Source of the DNA: Oscillospiraceae bacterium | Lineage (GTDB): Bacteria > Bacillota_A > Clostridia > Oscillospirales > Oscillospiraceae | Length of the DNA: 50,356 bases | Assembly: GCA_017415945.1 (NCBI GenBank) | Contig: JAFQDR010000119.1 | Coordinates: 1-50,356 of the forward strand | Direction of reading: 5' to 3' | Part shown: positions 23,208 to 31,019 of the stretch, in pieces | Layout of the letters: the number at the start of each line of letters is the position of its first letter | How positions within the stretch are numbered: position 1 is the stretch's first letter | The notes under the pieces: model-generated | What the model was told of the DNA's origin: nothing | Seen by the model: the letters and a program-made list of their open reading frames with translations, nothing else | Database searches by the model: none | Program-made: the position numbers and the translations under genes

Positions 23208-24180
23208 CTATACAATTTTCGGAGAATCCCACGGCCCTGCCATCGGTGTGGTGGTGACGGGACTGCCCTCGGGATTGGAACTGAATATGGAAGCGGTGGC
23301 TGCGGAAATGGCGCGCCGCGCCCCCGGGCAGGACAAGACTTCCACTGCCCGCAGGGAAGCGGACAAGCCCGAAATTCTGTCGGGGCTGTTTGAGGGCAAG
23401 ACCACGGGGACCCCTCTGTGCGCTGTCATCCACAACACCGATACCCGCAGCAGGGACTACTCCAAGCTGAAGGATCTGCCCAGACCGAGCCACGCCGACT
23501 ATACCGCATCTCTGCGATACGGCGGCTTCGGGGATTACCGCGGCGGCGGACACTTTTCGGGGCGTCTCACCGCACCCTTGGTGTTTGCGGGGGCGGTAGC
23601 CAAGCAGATTTTGATGCAGCGGGGCATTGCTGTTGCAAGCCGTATTGACCTGCTGGGGGGTGTACCCGATCCCACTGCGGAGCAAATCGACGAAATTATT
23701 TTAGCAGCCAAGGCAGATGCCGACAGTGTTGGCGGTGCGGTACAGTGTACCGTCACAGGGGTGCCCGCGGGCTTCGGTTCTCCCGACCTGGGGGAAAACG
23801 CCGAGGGCATCTTCGCTAAGCACCTGTTTGCGGTGCCGGGGGTGAAGGGCATTGAGTTCGGTGCGGGCTTCGGCTTTGCCAATATGCGTGGCAGCGAGGC
23901 CAACGATCCCTTTGTGATGGATGGGGGTGGGGTGCGTACCCTCACCAATCATGCGGGAGGCATTAACGGCGGCATTACCAACGGGATGCCTCTGGTGTTC
24001 CGTGTGGCTATGCGCCCTACGCCTTCCATCGGTAAGGCGCAGCAGACCGTCAGTCTGGTAAATAAAACCAACGAGACATTGACCATAGAGGGCCGCCATG
24101 ACCCCTGCATCGTCAAGCGTGCCCTGCCTGTCATCGAGGCAGCAGCGGCTCTGGCGGTATGCGAAATCATGGGGATATAA
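23200..24180 (+). CDS. aroC: Chorismate synthase
   Basis: AroC makes chorismate from EPSP with reduced FMN. It shows TIFGESHGPAIG, GRRAPGQ-like ARRAPGQDKTSTARREAD, SRDYSKLKDLPRPSHADYT, YGGFGDYRGGGHFSGR and a C-terminal NKTNETLTIEGRHDPCIVKR. At 326 aa it is shorter than the 350-390 aa typical of the family, but all core motifs are retained, so it is probably a compact form rather than a truncation. It overlaps the aroA stop. The 165-bp gap to pheA contains a REP pair. Confidence 0.95.
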   Translation: MINYTIFGESHGPAIGVVVTGLPSGLELNMEAVAAEMARRAPGQDKTSTARREADKPEILSGLFEGKTTGTPLCAVIHNTDTRSRDYSKLKDLPRPSHADYTASLRYGGFGDYRGGGHFSGRLTAPLVFAGAVAKQILMQRGIAVASRIDLLGGVPDPTAEQIDEIILAAKADADSVGGAVQCTVTGVPAGFGSPDLGENAEGIFAKHLFAVPGVKGIEFGAGFGFANMRGSEANDPFVMDGGGVRTLTNHAGGINGGITNGMPLVFRVAMRPTPSIGKAQQTVSLVNKTNETLTIEGRHDPCIVKRALPVIEAAAALAVCEIMGI

Positions 24181-24221
24181 ACCCTCCAATATTTGTGGAT
24201 ACGGTGGTTGGACGCACAATC

Positions 24222-24331
24222 CCGTAGGGGCGGATAGTATCCGCCCGCAGCTCCGCAGTAAATTGGAGCGCGACATTACCGTATCTGCTATATAAAACCG
24301 ACAAAAGAGGCGGCAGATTGCCGCCCCTACA
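24222..24331. repeat. REP pair inside the aro operon, GGCGGATAGTATCCGCC left / GGCGGCAATCTGCCGCC right
   Basis: CCGTAGGGGCGGATAGTATC starts the left hairpin and GGCAGATTGCCGCCCCTAC ends the right one. The two ends differ in stem sequence. The same left/right combination recurs at 36227-36334, and the left part at 41994-42085. It occupies most of the aroC-pheA junction. Confidence 0.78.
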
Positions 24332-24345
24332 AGGGAGCAAGAGTT

Positions 24346-25491
24346 ATGAAAGACATTACGGAACTGAGAGCGGAAATTGACGCGGTGGACAGCGAGATCA
24401 TTGAGCTGTTCCGCCGCCGTATGGAGATTTCCGAGGGGGTTGCCGCCTATAAGCAGGCAGTGGGCAAGCCCATTTACGACCCCGAGCGGGAACGGCAGAA
24501 GCTGGTGAAGATCGCCAAGGCTGCGGGGCCCGACCTGCGTACAGGGGCCATCATGCTGTTTTCCACTCTGTTTGAGCTCAGCAGTGCCCACCAGATGAAG
24601 GTCATGGGCAAGCGCACCCCTCTTGCGGAGCAGGTGACTCATGCCATTGACCACAGTCCCAAGCGATTCCCCGAATATCCCAGTGTGGCATGTCAGGGTG
24701 TGGCGGGGGCATACTCCCAAATCGCCTGCACCAAGCTGTTCCGTGTGCCCGATATCAGCTACTTCCCCTCCTTTGAAGATGTGTTCAACGCCATCGAAAA
24801 CGGCTTGTGCGAATATGGTGTGCTGCCCGTAGAAAACAGCACCGCGGGCATCGTCAACAAGATCTATGACCTGCTGGTGCAGCACAACTGTTATATCGTC
24901 CGCTCCGTGCGCTTGAAAATCGACCACTGCCTGCTGGTGAAGCCCGGTACCCGCTTGGAGGATGTTCGGGAAATTTACTCCCACGAGCAGGCTATCAACC
25001 AGTGTGCGGGCTTTTTGAAGACCCTGCCGGGGGTGAAGGTCACCGTGAAGCCCAACACCGCCATGGCCGCAAAGATGGTGGCACGCTCCGAGCGCAATGA
25101 CGTGGCGGCCCTGTCCTCCATGTCCTGCGCCCAGCTGTACGGTCTGGATTGTCTGAAGGCAAGCGTGCAGGACAAGGGCAACAACTACACCCGCTTCATC
25201 TGCATCTCCAAGGACTTGGAAATTTTCCCGGGAGCCGACCGTACCAGTATCATGTGCGTGGTGCCCCACCGTCCCGGCTCTCTGGTGAAGGTGCTCAGCC
25301 GCTTCTCCGCACTGGGGCTGAATCTCCAGAAGCTGGAAAGCCGTCCCCTGCCCGACACCGACTTCAACTTTATGATGTTCATGGACTTTGACGCGCCCAT
25401 GTATTCCGAGGAACTGGTGCGGATCTTGACGGAGCTGGAAAATATGTGCGAGCAGTTCCAATATCTGGGCAGCTACTCGGAGATGGTGTGA
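24346..25491 (+). CDS. pheA: Bifunctional chorismate mutase / prephenate dehydratase (P-protein)
   Basis: PheA converts chorismate to prephenate and then to phenylpyruvate. Residues 1-90 are an AroQ-type chorismate mutase (ELRAEIDAVDSEIIELFRRRMEIS). About 108-285 are the prephenate dehydratase (ACQGVAGAYSQIACTKLF, YGVLPVENSTAGIVN, NNYTRFICISKD with the catalytic TRF). The C-terminal ACT domain has GSLVKVLSRFSALGLNLQKLESRP, where ESRP is the phenylalanine-binding motif, so feedback by Phe is expected. It has 381 aa. GGGAGCAAGAG precedes the ATG. A repeat element separates it from aroEK, but the operon appears to continue. Confidence 0.95.
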   Translation: MKDITELRAEIDAVDSEIIELFRRRMEISEGVAAYKQAVGKPIYDPERERQKLVKIAKAAGPDLRTGAIMLFSTLFELSSAHQMKVMGKRTPLAEQVTHAIDHSPKRFPEYPSVACQGVAGAYSQIACTKLFRVPDISYFPSFEDVFNAIENGLCEYGVLPVENSTAGIVNKIYDLLVQHNCYIVRSVRLKIDHCLLVKPGTRLEDVREIYSHEQAINQCAGFLKTLPGVKVTVKPNTAMAAKMVARSERNDVAALSSMSCAQLYGLDCLKASVQDKGNNYTRFICISKDLEIFPGADRTSIMCVVPHRPGSLVKVLSRFSALGLNLQKLESRPLPDTDFNFMMFMDFDAPMYSEELVRILTELENMCEQFQYLGSYSEMV

Positions 25492-25519
25492 TAATTTTTG
25501 ACAGTCTGATTTTGGGGTG

Positions 25520-25695
25520 AGGCTTCCCCTTTTAGGGGGAGCTGTCGAGCGTAGCGAGACTGAGGAGGTCAGCAGTGATACTTTGAGATGCCGCTGCATT
25601 TGGGCGAATACGGTTTATTATATTGTGCGCTTTGCGGATTGAATATCGACCTCTTCCACCGCACGCGGTCCCCCTTCCCCTATCCAGGGGAAGGT
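25520..25695. repeat. CTTCCCCTT-type inverted repeat element in the aro operon
   Basis: The left hairpin CTTCCCCTTTTAGGGGGAG continues with CTGTCGAGCGTAGCGAGACTGAG. The right side has CGACCTCTTCCACCGCACG and CCTTCCCCTATCCAGGGGAAGG. The relative layout matches 8829-8962 and 29100-29246. It fills the 245-bp pheA-aroEK gap. Confidence 0.65.
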
Positions 25696-25736
25696 ACTCT
25701 CTTAATATACATTGAGCAAAGAAACGGAGGATTACT

Positions 25737-26960
25737 ATGGTTGAATACGGTCTTTTGGGGCGCAAGGTTGGGTACAGCTTTTCCCCCCAGATCCATAAAA
25801 TGATCGGCGGCTATGACTACGGTCTCATCGAAAAGGAGCCCGAGGAGCTGGATGCCTTCTTTGCCGAGGGCAGCTTCAAGGGCATCAATGTGACCATTCC
25901 CTATAAAAAGGCGGTCATTCCCTACTGCACTGTCCTGTCCCCGCAGGCGGCGGAGATCGGCAGTGTGAATACCATCCGCCGACTGCCCGACGGCACTTAC
26001 TACGGGGACAACACCGACTACTACGGCTTCGTGTATGCCATTAAGCAGTCGGGTGCGGACCTGACAGGGAAAAAGTGCGTGGTCTTCGGTGACGGCGGCG
26101 CGGCTCCCACCGTTCGTGCGGCCCTCCGCGACATGGGGGCGGGAGAAATCGTCACCGTGTCCCGCCGTGGGGAAAACAATTTCTCTAATTTGCACAGACA
26201 TTACGATGCCCAAATTCTGGTGAATGCCACCCCCGTTGGCACCTACCCCGACACAGGGGTGGCGGTCACGGAGCTGGCACCCTTTACAAAGCTGGAAGCG
26301 GCATTTGATTTGGTATATAACCCTGCCCTCACGGAGTTCCTCCGTCAGGCAAAGGAAATGGGCGCCATCGCCGTCAATGGTCTTTGGATGCTTGTGGCAC
26401 AGGCCAAGCGTGCTGTGGAAATCTTCTTGGACACCCAGCTGTCCGACGATGTCATTGCCCCTGTGCGCAAAAAGATTGCCGCGCAGAATATGAACATTGC
26501 TCTGGTGGGCATGGCGGGCAGCGGCAAGACCACCACAGGCAAGGCGCTGGCACAGCGTCTGGGCAGAGAGTTTGTAGACATTGACGAGCTCATCAATACC
26601 TTCGGCTGCCGCCCCATCCCCGAGATCATCGAGTTTGAGGGGGAAGAGGTATTCCGCCGCATCGAGACTTATACCCTGTCGGAAATGGCAAAGCGCAGCG
26701 GACTGGTCATTGCAACGGGAGGCGGTGTGGTCACACGACCCGAAAACCTGCCCATCCTCCGTCAAAACAGTGTCACCGTGCTGCTGCACCGACCTGTGGA
26801 GGACCTGCCAAGTGATGGCAGACCCCTGTCCCAAAAATTTGGGGTCAAGGCACTGTACGAAAAGCGCAAGCCTCTGTATGAGCAGTTCGGGGAATACACC
26901 GTGGAGTGCACGGGCGTAGAAGAAACCGTAGACAAAATCGTGGAGGTGCTGGGACTGTGA
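25737..26960 (+). CDS. Shikimate dehydrogenase - shikimate kinase fusion
   Basis: A 407-aa bifunctional enzyme. Residues 1-250 are AroE (YSFSPQIHKMI shikimate site; NVTIPYKKAV with the catalytic Lys; NTDYYGF; VVFGDGGAAPTVRAAL for NADP). Residues 251-407 are AroK (NIALVGMAGSGKTTTGKALAQRLG P-loop; DIDELIN; ATGGGVV; DGRPLSQ). It therefore reduces 3-dehydroshikimate and then phosphorylates shikimate, two consecutive steps. The junction sequence KKIAAQNM is uninterrupted, so the fusion is real in this sequence. AAACGGAGGATTACT sets the start. The gene overlaps aroQ by four bases (GTGA). Confidence 0.95.
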   Translation: MVEYGLLGRKVGYSFSPQIHKMIGGYDYGLIEKEPEELDAFFAEGSFKGINVTIPYKKAVIPYCTVLSPQAAEIGSVNTIRRLPDGTYYGDNTDYYGFVYAIKQSGADLTGKKCVVFGDGGAAPTVRAALRDMGAGEIVTVSRRGENNFSNLHRHYDAQILVNATPVGTYPDTGVAVTELAPFTKLEAAFDLVYNPALTEFLRQAKEMGAIAVNGLWMLVAQAKRAVEIFLDTQLSDDVIAPVRKKIAAQNMNIALVGMAGSGKTTTGKALAQRLGREFVDIDELINTFGCRPIPEIIEFEGEEVFRRIETYTLSEMAKRSGLVIATGGGVVTRPENLPILRQNSVTVLLHRPVEDLPSDGRPLSQKFGVKALYEKRKPLYEQFGEYTVECTGVEETVDKIVEVLGL

Positions 26961-27391
26961 AAATCTTAGTCATCAACGGGCCCAATATCAATATGCTGGG
27001 CATCCGTGAGCCCGCCATTTACGGCCTTGCCAATTATGAGAGCCTGTGCAACTATCTGATCGCGGTGGCAAAGGAGCTGGATGTGGATATGGAGCATTTC
27101 CAGTCCAATTACGAGGGAGACATCGTCACCAAGATTCAGAAGGCCTATAAGATTTATGACGGCATCGTCATCAATCCTGCGGCCTATACCCACACATCCA
27201 TCGCGATTTTGGATGCTCTCAAGGCTGTGGGCATCCCTGCAGTGGAGGTGCATATTTCCGACCCCATGGAGCGGGAGGAATTCCGCCATATTTCCTATGC
27301 GGGCATGGCCTGCGAAAAGACCATCCGCGGCCACGGCATTCAGGGCTACGGCGAAGCACTGATGTATCTGAAGGATAAATACGGCGGATAA
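26957..27391 (+). CDS. aroQ: Type II 3-dehydroquinate dehydratase
   Basis: It dehydrates 3-dehydroquinate to 3-dehydroshikimate, feeding the AroE domain encoded just upstream. Family motifs: ILVINGPNINMLGIREPAIYG, FQSNYEGDIV, INPAAYTHTSIAILDAL, EVHISDP and FRHISY. It has 144 aa, the normal size. The start is a GTG at 26957 whose last bases form the TGA stop of the fusion gene, with GGAGGTG nine bases upstream. It is the last gene of the operon; no strong terminator follows, only a REP pair. Confidence 0.95.
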   Translation: MKILVINGPNINMLGIREPAIYGLANYESLCNYLIAVAKELDVDMEHFQSNYEGDIVTKIQKAYKIYDGIVINPAAYTHTSIAILDALKAVGIPAVEVHISDPMEREEFRHISYAGMACEKTIRGHGIQGYGEALMYLKDKYGG

Positions 27392-27464
27392 TCGTGCTGT
27401 CGGATGGGGAACTCCGGCATAGGAACGGTAACGGGCTTGCGATGATCCCCGTATATTACTGCAA

Positions 27465-27612
27465 CCGTAGGGCGGCCGCTTGCTGCCGCCGTACCGCAAC
27501 GAAACCTTCTGACACCCCCTATTTTATCCATACATTCTACGTTTCTCTGTCATTTTACTTTGTACAAGTCCCGACTGCCTACCTGCGGCGGCGGCAAGCG
27601 GCCGCCCTACGG
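27465..27612. repeat. REP-pair element, GGCGGCCGCTTGC type
   Basis: CCGTAGGGCGGCCGCTTGC and GCAAGCGGCCGCCCTACGG bound about 100 bp, the same end type as 3914-4060. Directly to the right (27641-27695) is the internal module AACGTTACCGTGC...GGTACGAGCTGAAAAA. Between them they fill the 320-bp gap; no convincing promoter for the next gene was found. Confidence 0.75.
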
Positions 27613-27711
27613 ATGCGGAAAAAACTTTTGGTGCAAGCAAAAACGTTACCGTGCTTCGATGAAACGATAAGCATAATTGGGGTACGAGCTGAAAAAGAAA
27701 GGAGCATCTCT

Positions 27712-28485
27712 ATGATCGGTGAAGAAATGTATCGCAACAATATGGAGCTGACCGAATTTGTTGTGCCCGATGGTGTGGAAACCATCGAGGAGGAGGCCTT
27801 CCGCAACTGTATGTATCTGGAAAAGGTCATTCTCCCCGAGGGCTTGGAGGAGATCGGCGAGGAAGCCTTCCGCGACTGCGTGTCACTCCGCGAGATTCGC
27901 ATTCCTGACAGTGTGGAGGAAATCGAGGAAGAAGCCTTCCGTGACTGCAAGGCCTTGCGTGAAGTGAAGTTCGGCAAGGGCTTGGAGGAAATTGGCGACG
28001 AAGCCTTCCGTGGCTGCCGCAACCTGCGGGATGTGGTGCTCCCCGAGGGGCTGGAGGAAATCGGCGACGAGGCCTTCCGTGGCTGCGTGAACCTAATCGC
28101 GGCGGAGATCCCCGCATCAGTGGAGGAGATCGGGGCATATGCCTTCTTGGACTGCCCCAAGCTGACCATCTACACCACCGCATTCAGCGAAGCTGCCATG
28201 TACGCCCAGCGCAGCGGGATTCCCGTGAAGCCCGTGGCGGGAGCGGAGCAGCTGAAGGACAAGTGTGTGGTGCTTTCGGGGCTCCGTGGGCATCAGCGGG
28301 AACAGGTCATGGAGGTTTTGGAGGCTGTGGGCGGCATCTTCCGTGAGGAGGTCAGCGGCACCACCGCGTACTTGATCTATGACCCCCTGGACGGCATGGA
28401 AACCAAGAAGTTCGAGGAAGCTCTGGAAAAGCAGAAGGAAGCTACGGGTCTGCTGCTGATGGACTATCGGGAGCTTGTGGAATAA
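27712..28485 (+). CDS. Leucine-rich-repeat (LRR_5) protein with a C-terminal BRCT-like domain
   Basis: A 257-aa protein with no signal peptide, hence probably cytoplasmic. Residues about 9-150 form six BspA-type leucine-rich repeats of 23 aa, each ending in EAFR-C (pattern LEEIGDEAFRGC). Residues about 180-257 resemble a BRCT domain: KCVVLSGLRGHQREQVMEVL, then AVGGIFREEVSGTTAYLIYD, TKKFEEAL and a final MDYRELVE, the layout seen at the end of bacterial DNA ligase. BspA LRRs are usually surface-exposed, so a cytoplasmic LRR-BRCT fusion is unusual. AAAGGAG precedes the ATG. Function unknown; a protein-interaction adaptor is a guess. Confidence 0.78.
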   Translation: MIGEEMYRNNMELTEFVVPDGVETIEEEAFRNCMYLEKVILPEGLEEIGEEAFRDCVSLREIRIPDSVEEIEEEAFRDCKALREVKFGKGLEEIGDEAFRGCRNLRDVVLPEGLEEIGDEAFRGCVNLIAAEIPASVEEIGAYAFLDCPKLTIYTTAFSEAAMYAQRSGIPVKPVAGAEQLKDKCVVLSGLRGHQREQVMEVLEAVGGIFREEVSGTTAYLIYDPLDGMETKKFEEALEKQKEATGLLLMDYRELVE

Positions 28486-28503
28486 ACGCAAATCCTGTAT
28501 AAT
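28475..28503 (+). promoter_or_regulatory. Promoter of the signal-less SLH gene
   Basis: TTGTGG (28475-28480, inside the end of the preceding gene), 17 bases, TATAAT (28498-28503), about 28 bp before the start codon. Confidence 0.75.
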
Positions 28504-28530
28504 AGAGAAAAAACACCAAGGAGATTCGCA

Positions 28531-29097
28531 ATGGGTTTCTTTCAGCGATTTGCAAAACAGAATAAGGACAACCCCTTTCAGGATGTATTCCATACCGATG
28601 ACTACTATGCAGCGGTCATGTGGGCGGTGAAGCAGGGCGTGGCAGCACCTAACGCCGACGGTCTGTTTGACCCTCGCAGCGGCTGCACCCGTGCCCAGGC
28701 GGTGACCTTTCTGTGGAAGGTGGCGGGCAGCCCCGCACCCGCGGCAACGGTCAGTCCCTTTATTGATGTTAAGGAAAGCGACAGCTGCTTTGCGCCCGTT
28801 ATGTGGGCGGTGGAGCATGGCATCGGCTCCGAGATCGGGGAGGGCGTGTTTGCTGCCAATGCCAGTGTCACCCGTGCCCAGTTCCTCACCATGCTGCACC
28901 GTGCAGTGGGGAAGCCCGCGGCGGCGAAGCGGGAATGGGACTTCATCGATGTCAGTGAGCAGGACTTTTATTTCGAAGCCATGCTGTGGGCCTTGGAAAA
29001 GGACATCGCCGCACCTCTGGCAGACGGAGTATTCGCCCCCTACAGCGTGTGCTCCAGAAGTCAGGTCGTGGAGTTTTTGTACAAAACCTATAATTGA
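28531..29097 (+). CDS. Triple SLH-domain protein without a signal peptide
   Basis: A 188-aa protein made almost entirely of three SLH repeats (FQDVFHTDDYYAAVMWAVKQGV...TRAQAVTFLWKVAG; FIDVKESDSCFAPVMWAVEHGI...TRAQFLTMLHRAVG; FIDVSEQDFYFEAMLWALEKDI...SRSQVVEFLYKTY). SLH domains normally anchor exported proteins to the wall, yet the N-terminus here is MGFFQRFAKQNKDNPF with no hydrophobic core. AAGGAG lies well placed before the ATG and a promoter sits just upstream, so a missed signal peptide is unlikely. Either it has an intracellular role or it leaves by another route. Confidence 0.85.
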   Translation: MGFFQRFAKQNKDNPFQDVFHTDDYYAAVMWAVKQGVAAPNADGLFDPRSGCTRAQAVTFLWKVAGSPAPAATVSPFIDVKESDSCFAPVMWAVEHGIGSEIGEGVFAANASVTRAQFLTMLHRAVGKPAAAKREWDFIDVSEQDFYFEAMLWALEKDIAAPLADGVFAPYSVCSRSQVVEFLYKTYN

Positions 29098-29099
29098 AA

Positions 29100-29246
29100 A
29101 AAGCCTCCCCTGTGTAAGGGGAGGTGCCCGAGCTTGTCGAGGGCGGAGGGGTTGTTCTTCGGTGCTATGACTGTTGCGACAACCCCTCAGTCATCTGCTC
29201 GCAAGCTCGCATCTGACAGCTCCCCTTACACAGGGGAGCCTTTTTT
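29100..29246. repeat. Long inverted repeat element with terminator ends
   Basis: GCCTCCCCTGTGTAAGGGGAG at the left is mirrored by CTCCCCTTACACAGGGGAGCC at the right, flanked by AAAAAA and TTTTTT respectively. Nested inverted words (AACCCCTC/GAGGGGTT; CGAGCTTG/CAAGCTCG) fill the middle. The right hairpin plus T tract (29218-29246) terminates the SLH transcript; the left one could act on the opposite strand. Confidence 0.8.
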
Positions 29247-29293
29247 GTGGCCAAAATTCAAAATCTACATATACAAAACATATTTTAATATGC

Positions 29294-29299
29294 TATAAT
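29294..29299 (+). promoter_or_regulatory. -10 box upstream of the YifB/ComM gene
   Basis: TATAAT in a very AT-rich stretch 45 bp before the start; no good -35 is visible at 17 bases (ATACAA). Confidence 0.45.
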
Positions 29300-29344
29300 A
29301 TCATATTAAAATGTCATCTTATTGGCAAATTTAGGAGGGGAGCT

Positions 29345-30865
29345 ATGTTTTCGAAAGTTCGGTCCTTTGGGCTGACGGGGATCGGCGGCTATGAGGTATC
29401 TGTGGAATGCTTTATTTCCGGCGGTTTGCCCCGCTTTGATATCGTGGGTCTGCCCGATGCGGCGGTGAAGGAAGCCCGTGACCGTGTCCGCGCCGCCATC
29501 AAAATCAGCGGCTACAAGTTCCCACCCTCCAAGGTCACGGTGAATCTGGCACCTGCGGACACCAAAAAGGCGGGCACCATATATGACCTGCCTGTGCTCC
29601 TGTGCCTCCTGACCGCCACGGGTCAGCTGATGCGGCCCCCTACGGACTGTGCCTTCATCGGTGAGGTGAGCCTCATGGGTGAGGTGCGCCCTGTGAACGG
29701 TGCCCTGCCTATGGCAATTGCTGCCCGACGCGCAGGGGTCAAGCACCTGTTTGTCCCTGCGGCAAACGCCAAGGAAGCGGCCTTTGCCCGTGACATCAAC
29801 ATTTACGCCGTGGAGACTGTGGACCAGCTGCTGCGGCATCTTCGTGATGAACGGCTCATTTCCCCCGAGCCTACCCCTGTCATTGAGCCCGAGGCTCTGT
29901 ATGTGCCCGATTTTGCGGACGTAAAGGGGCAGGAAAATGTCAAACGCGCTCTGGAAGTGGCTGCCGCAGGCGGTCACAACCTGCTGATGTCGGGGCCTCC
30001 CGGTGCGGGTAAGAGTATGCTTGCCAAGCGCCTGCCGGGGATTCTGCCGGATATGAGCTATGACGAAATCATTCGGTCCACGGAGATCCACTCCGTTGCG
30101 GGGCTGACCGGTGCGTCCAATCCCGTGGTGGCGGTGCGGCCCTTCCGTGCCCCCCATCATACGGTGTCCTCCCGTGCCATGAGCGGCGGCGGCACCAACC
30201 CTCGCCCCGGTGAAATTTCCCTTGCCCACAACGGCGTTCTGTTTCTGGACGAGTTCCCCGAATTTCCCAATCAGGTGCTGGAAGTTCTGCGCCAGCCTCT
30301 GGAGGACGGCGTGGTGACCGTATCCCGTGTGGCGGGGACGGTGACCTTCCCCAGCCGATTTATGCTGGTGGCGGCCATGAACCCCTGTAAGTGCGGCTGG
30401 TACGGACACCCCGGCGGTCGGTGCAAATGCTCCGAGCAGTCGGTGCTGAAGTACCGCAGCAGAATTTCGGGGCCTTTGATGGACCGCATGGACTTGATTT
30501 TGGAAGTGCCCGCGCTGGAATATGAGGAGCTGCGCCGTCGAGACAAGGCAGAGCCTTCCGCGGATATCAAGAAGCGGGTCAACGCCGCGCGGCAGATTCA
30601 GCAGCAGCGGTTTGCGGGGACGGGTATTTCCTGCAACGCACAGATGGACCCCGCCGAGGTGCGGGAGTACTGCGCACTGACGGAAGCGGGGGAGAAGCTT
30701 ATGCAGCGGGCGTTTGACCGCATGGGTCTGTCCGCACGAAGCTACGACCGTATCCTCCGCGTGGCGCGGACCATTGCGGATTTGGCGGGCAGCGAACAGA
30801 TCCAGCCTGTCCACGTTGCGGATGCCATTCAGTACCGAACATTTCAGTTCGGGGACACCAATTGA
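29345..30865 (+). CDS. comM: YifB/ComM-family Mg-chelatase-like AAA+ ATPase
   Basis: A 506-aa AAA+ protein. In competent Gram-negatives ComM is a branch-migration helicase that helps integrate transformed DNA; in Firmicutes its role is less clear. The N-terminal ComM domain (GYEVSVECFISGGLPRFDIVGLPDAAVKEARDRVRAAI) is followed by the chelatase core with Walker A (SGPPGAGKSMLAKRLP), Walker B (NGVLFLDEFPEF), a zinc-like set MNPCKCGWYGHPGGRCKC and the C-terminal lid. GGAGGGGAGCT precedes the ATG at 29345; upstream codons lie in a repeat. Nearby thiI and cinA are separate. Family confidence is high. Confidence 0.93.
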   Translation: MFSKVRSFGLTGIGGYEVSVECFISGGLPRFDIVGLPDAAVKEARDRVRAAIKISGYKFPPSKVTVNLAPADTKKAGTIYDLPVLLCLLTATGQLMRPPTDCAFIGEVSLMGEVRPVNGALPMAIAARRAGVKHLFVPAANAKEAAFARDINIYAVETVDQLLRHLRDERLISPEPTPVIEPEALYVPDFADVKGQENVKRALEVAAAGGHNLLMSGPPGAGKSMLAKRLPGILPDMSYDEIIRSTEIHSVAGLTGASNPVVAVRPFRAPHHTVSSRAMSGGGTNPRPGEISLAHNGVLFLDEFPEFPNQVLEVLRQPLEDGVVTVSRVAGTVTFPSRFMLVAAMNPCKCGWYGHPGGRCKCSEQSVLKYRSRISGPLMDRMDLILEVPALEYEELRRRDKAEPSADIKKRVNAARQIQQQRFAGTGISCNAQMDPAEVREYCALTEAGEKLMQRAFDRMGLSARSYDRILRVARTIADLAGSEQIQPVHVADAIQYRTFQFGDTN

Positions 30866-30873
30866 GTATAAAT

Positions 30874-30989
30874 TGTAGGGCGGGGGCTTGCTCCCGCCGC
30901 TGCACCGAGGTATCATCTCACACAATGCGTGTGAAAGATACTGCTGACTATGATTTAAAAAACGGCGGGCGCAAGCCCCCGCCCTACGA
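30874..30989. repeat. REP-pair element, GGCGGGGGCTTGC type
   Basis: TGTAGGGCGGGGGCTTGCTC begins the left hairpin and GCAAGCCCCCGCCCTACG ends the right one. It fills the gap between the ComM-type gene and thiI, with a small internal CACACAATGCGTGTG hairpin. Confidence 0.75.
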
Positions 30990-31019
30990 TTGAATACATT
31001 TGACAACGAGGTAATGTTT

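Noticed and set aside
23200..24180. Truncated, inactive chorismate synthase
   Set aside because: It is shorter than usual, but all conserved FMN and substrate motifs are retained and the ends are intact, so a compact form is likelier.
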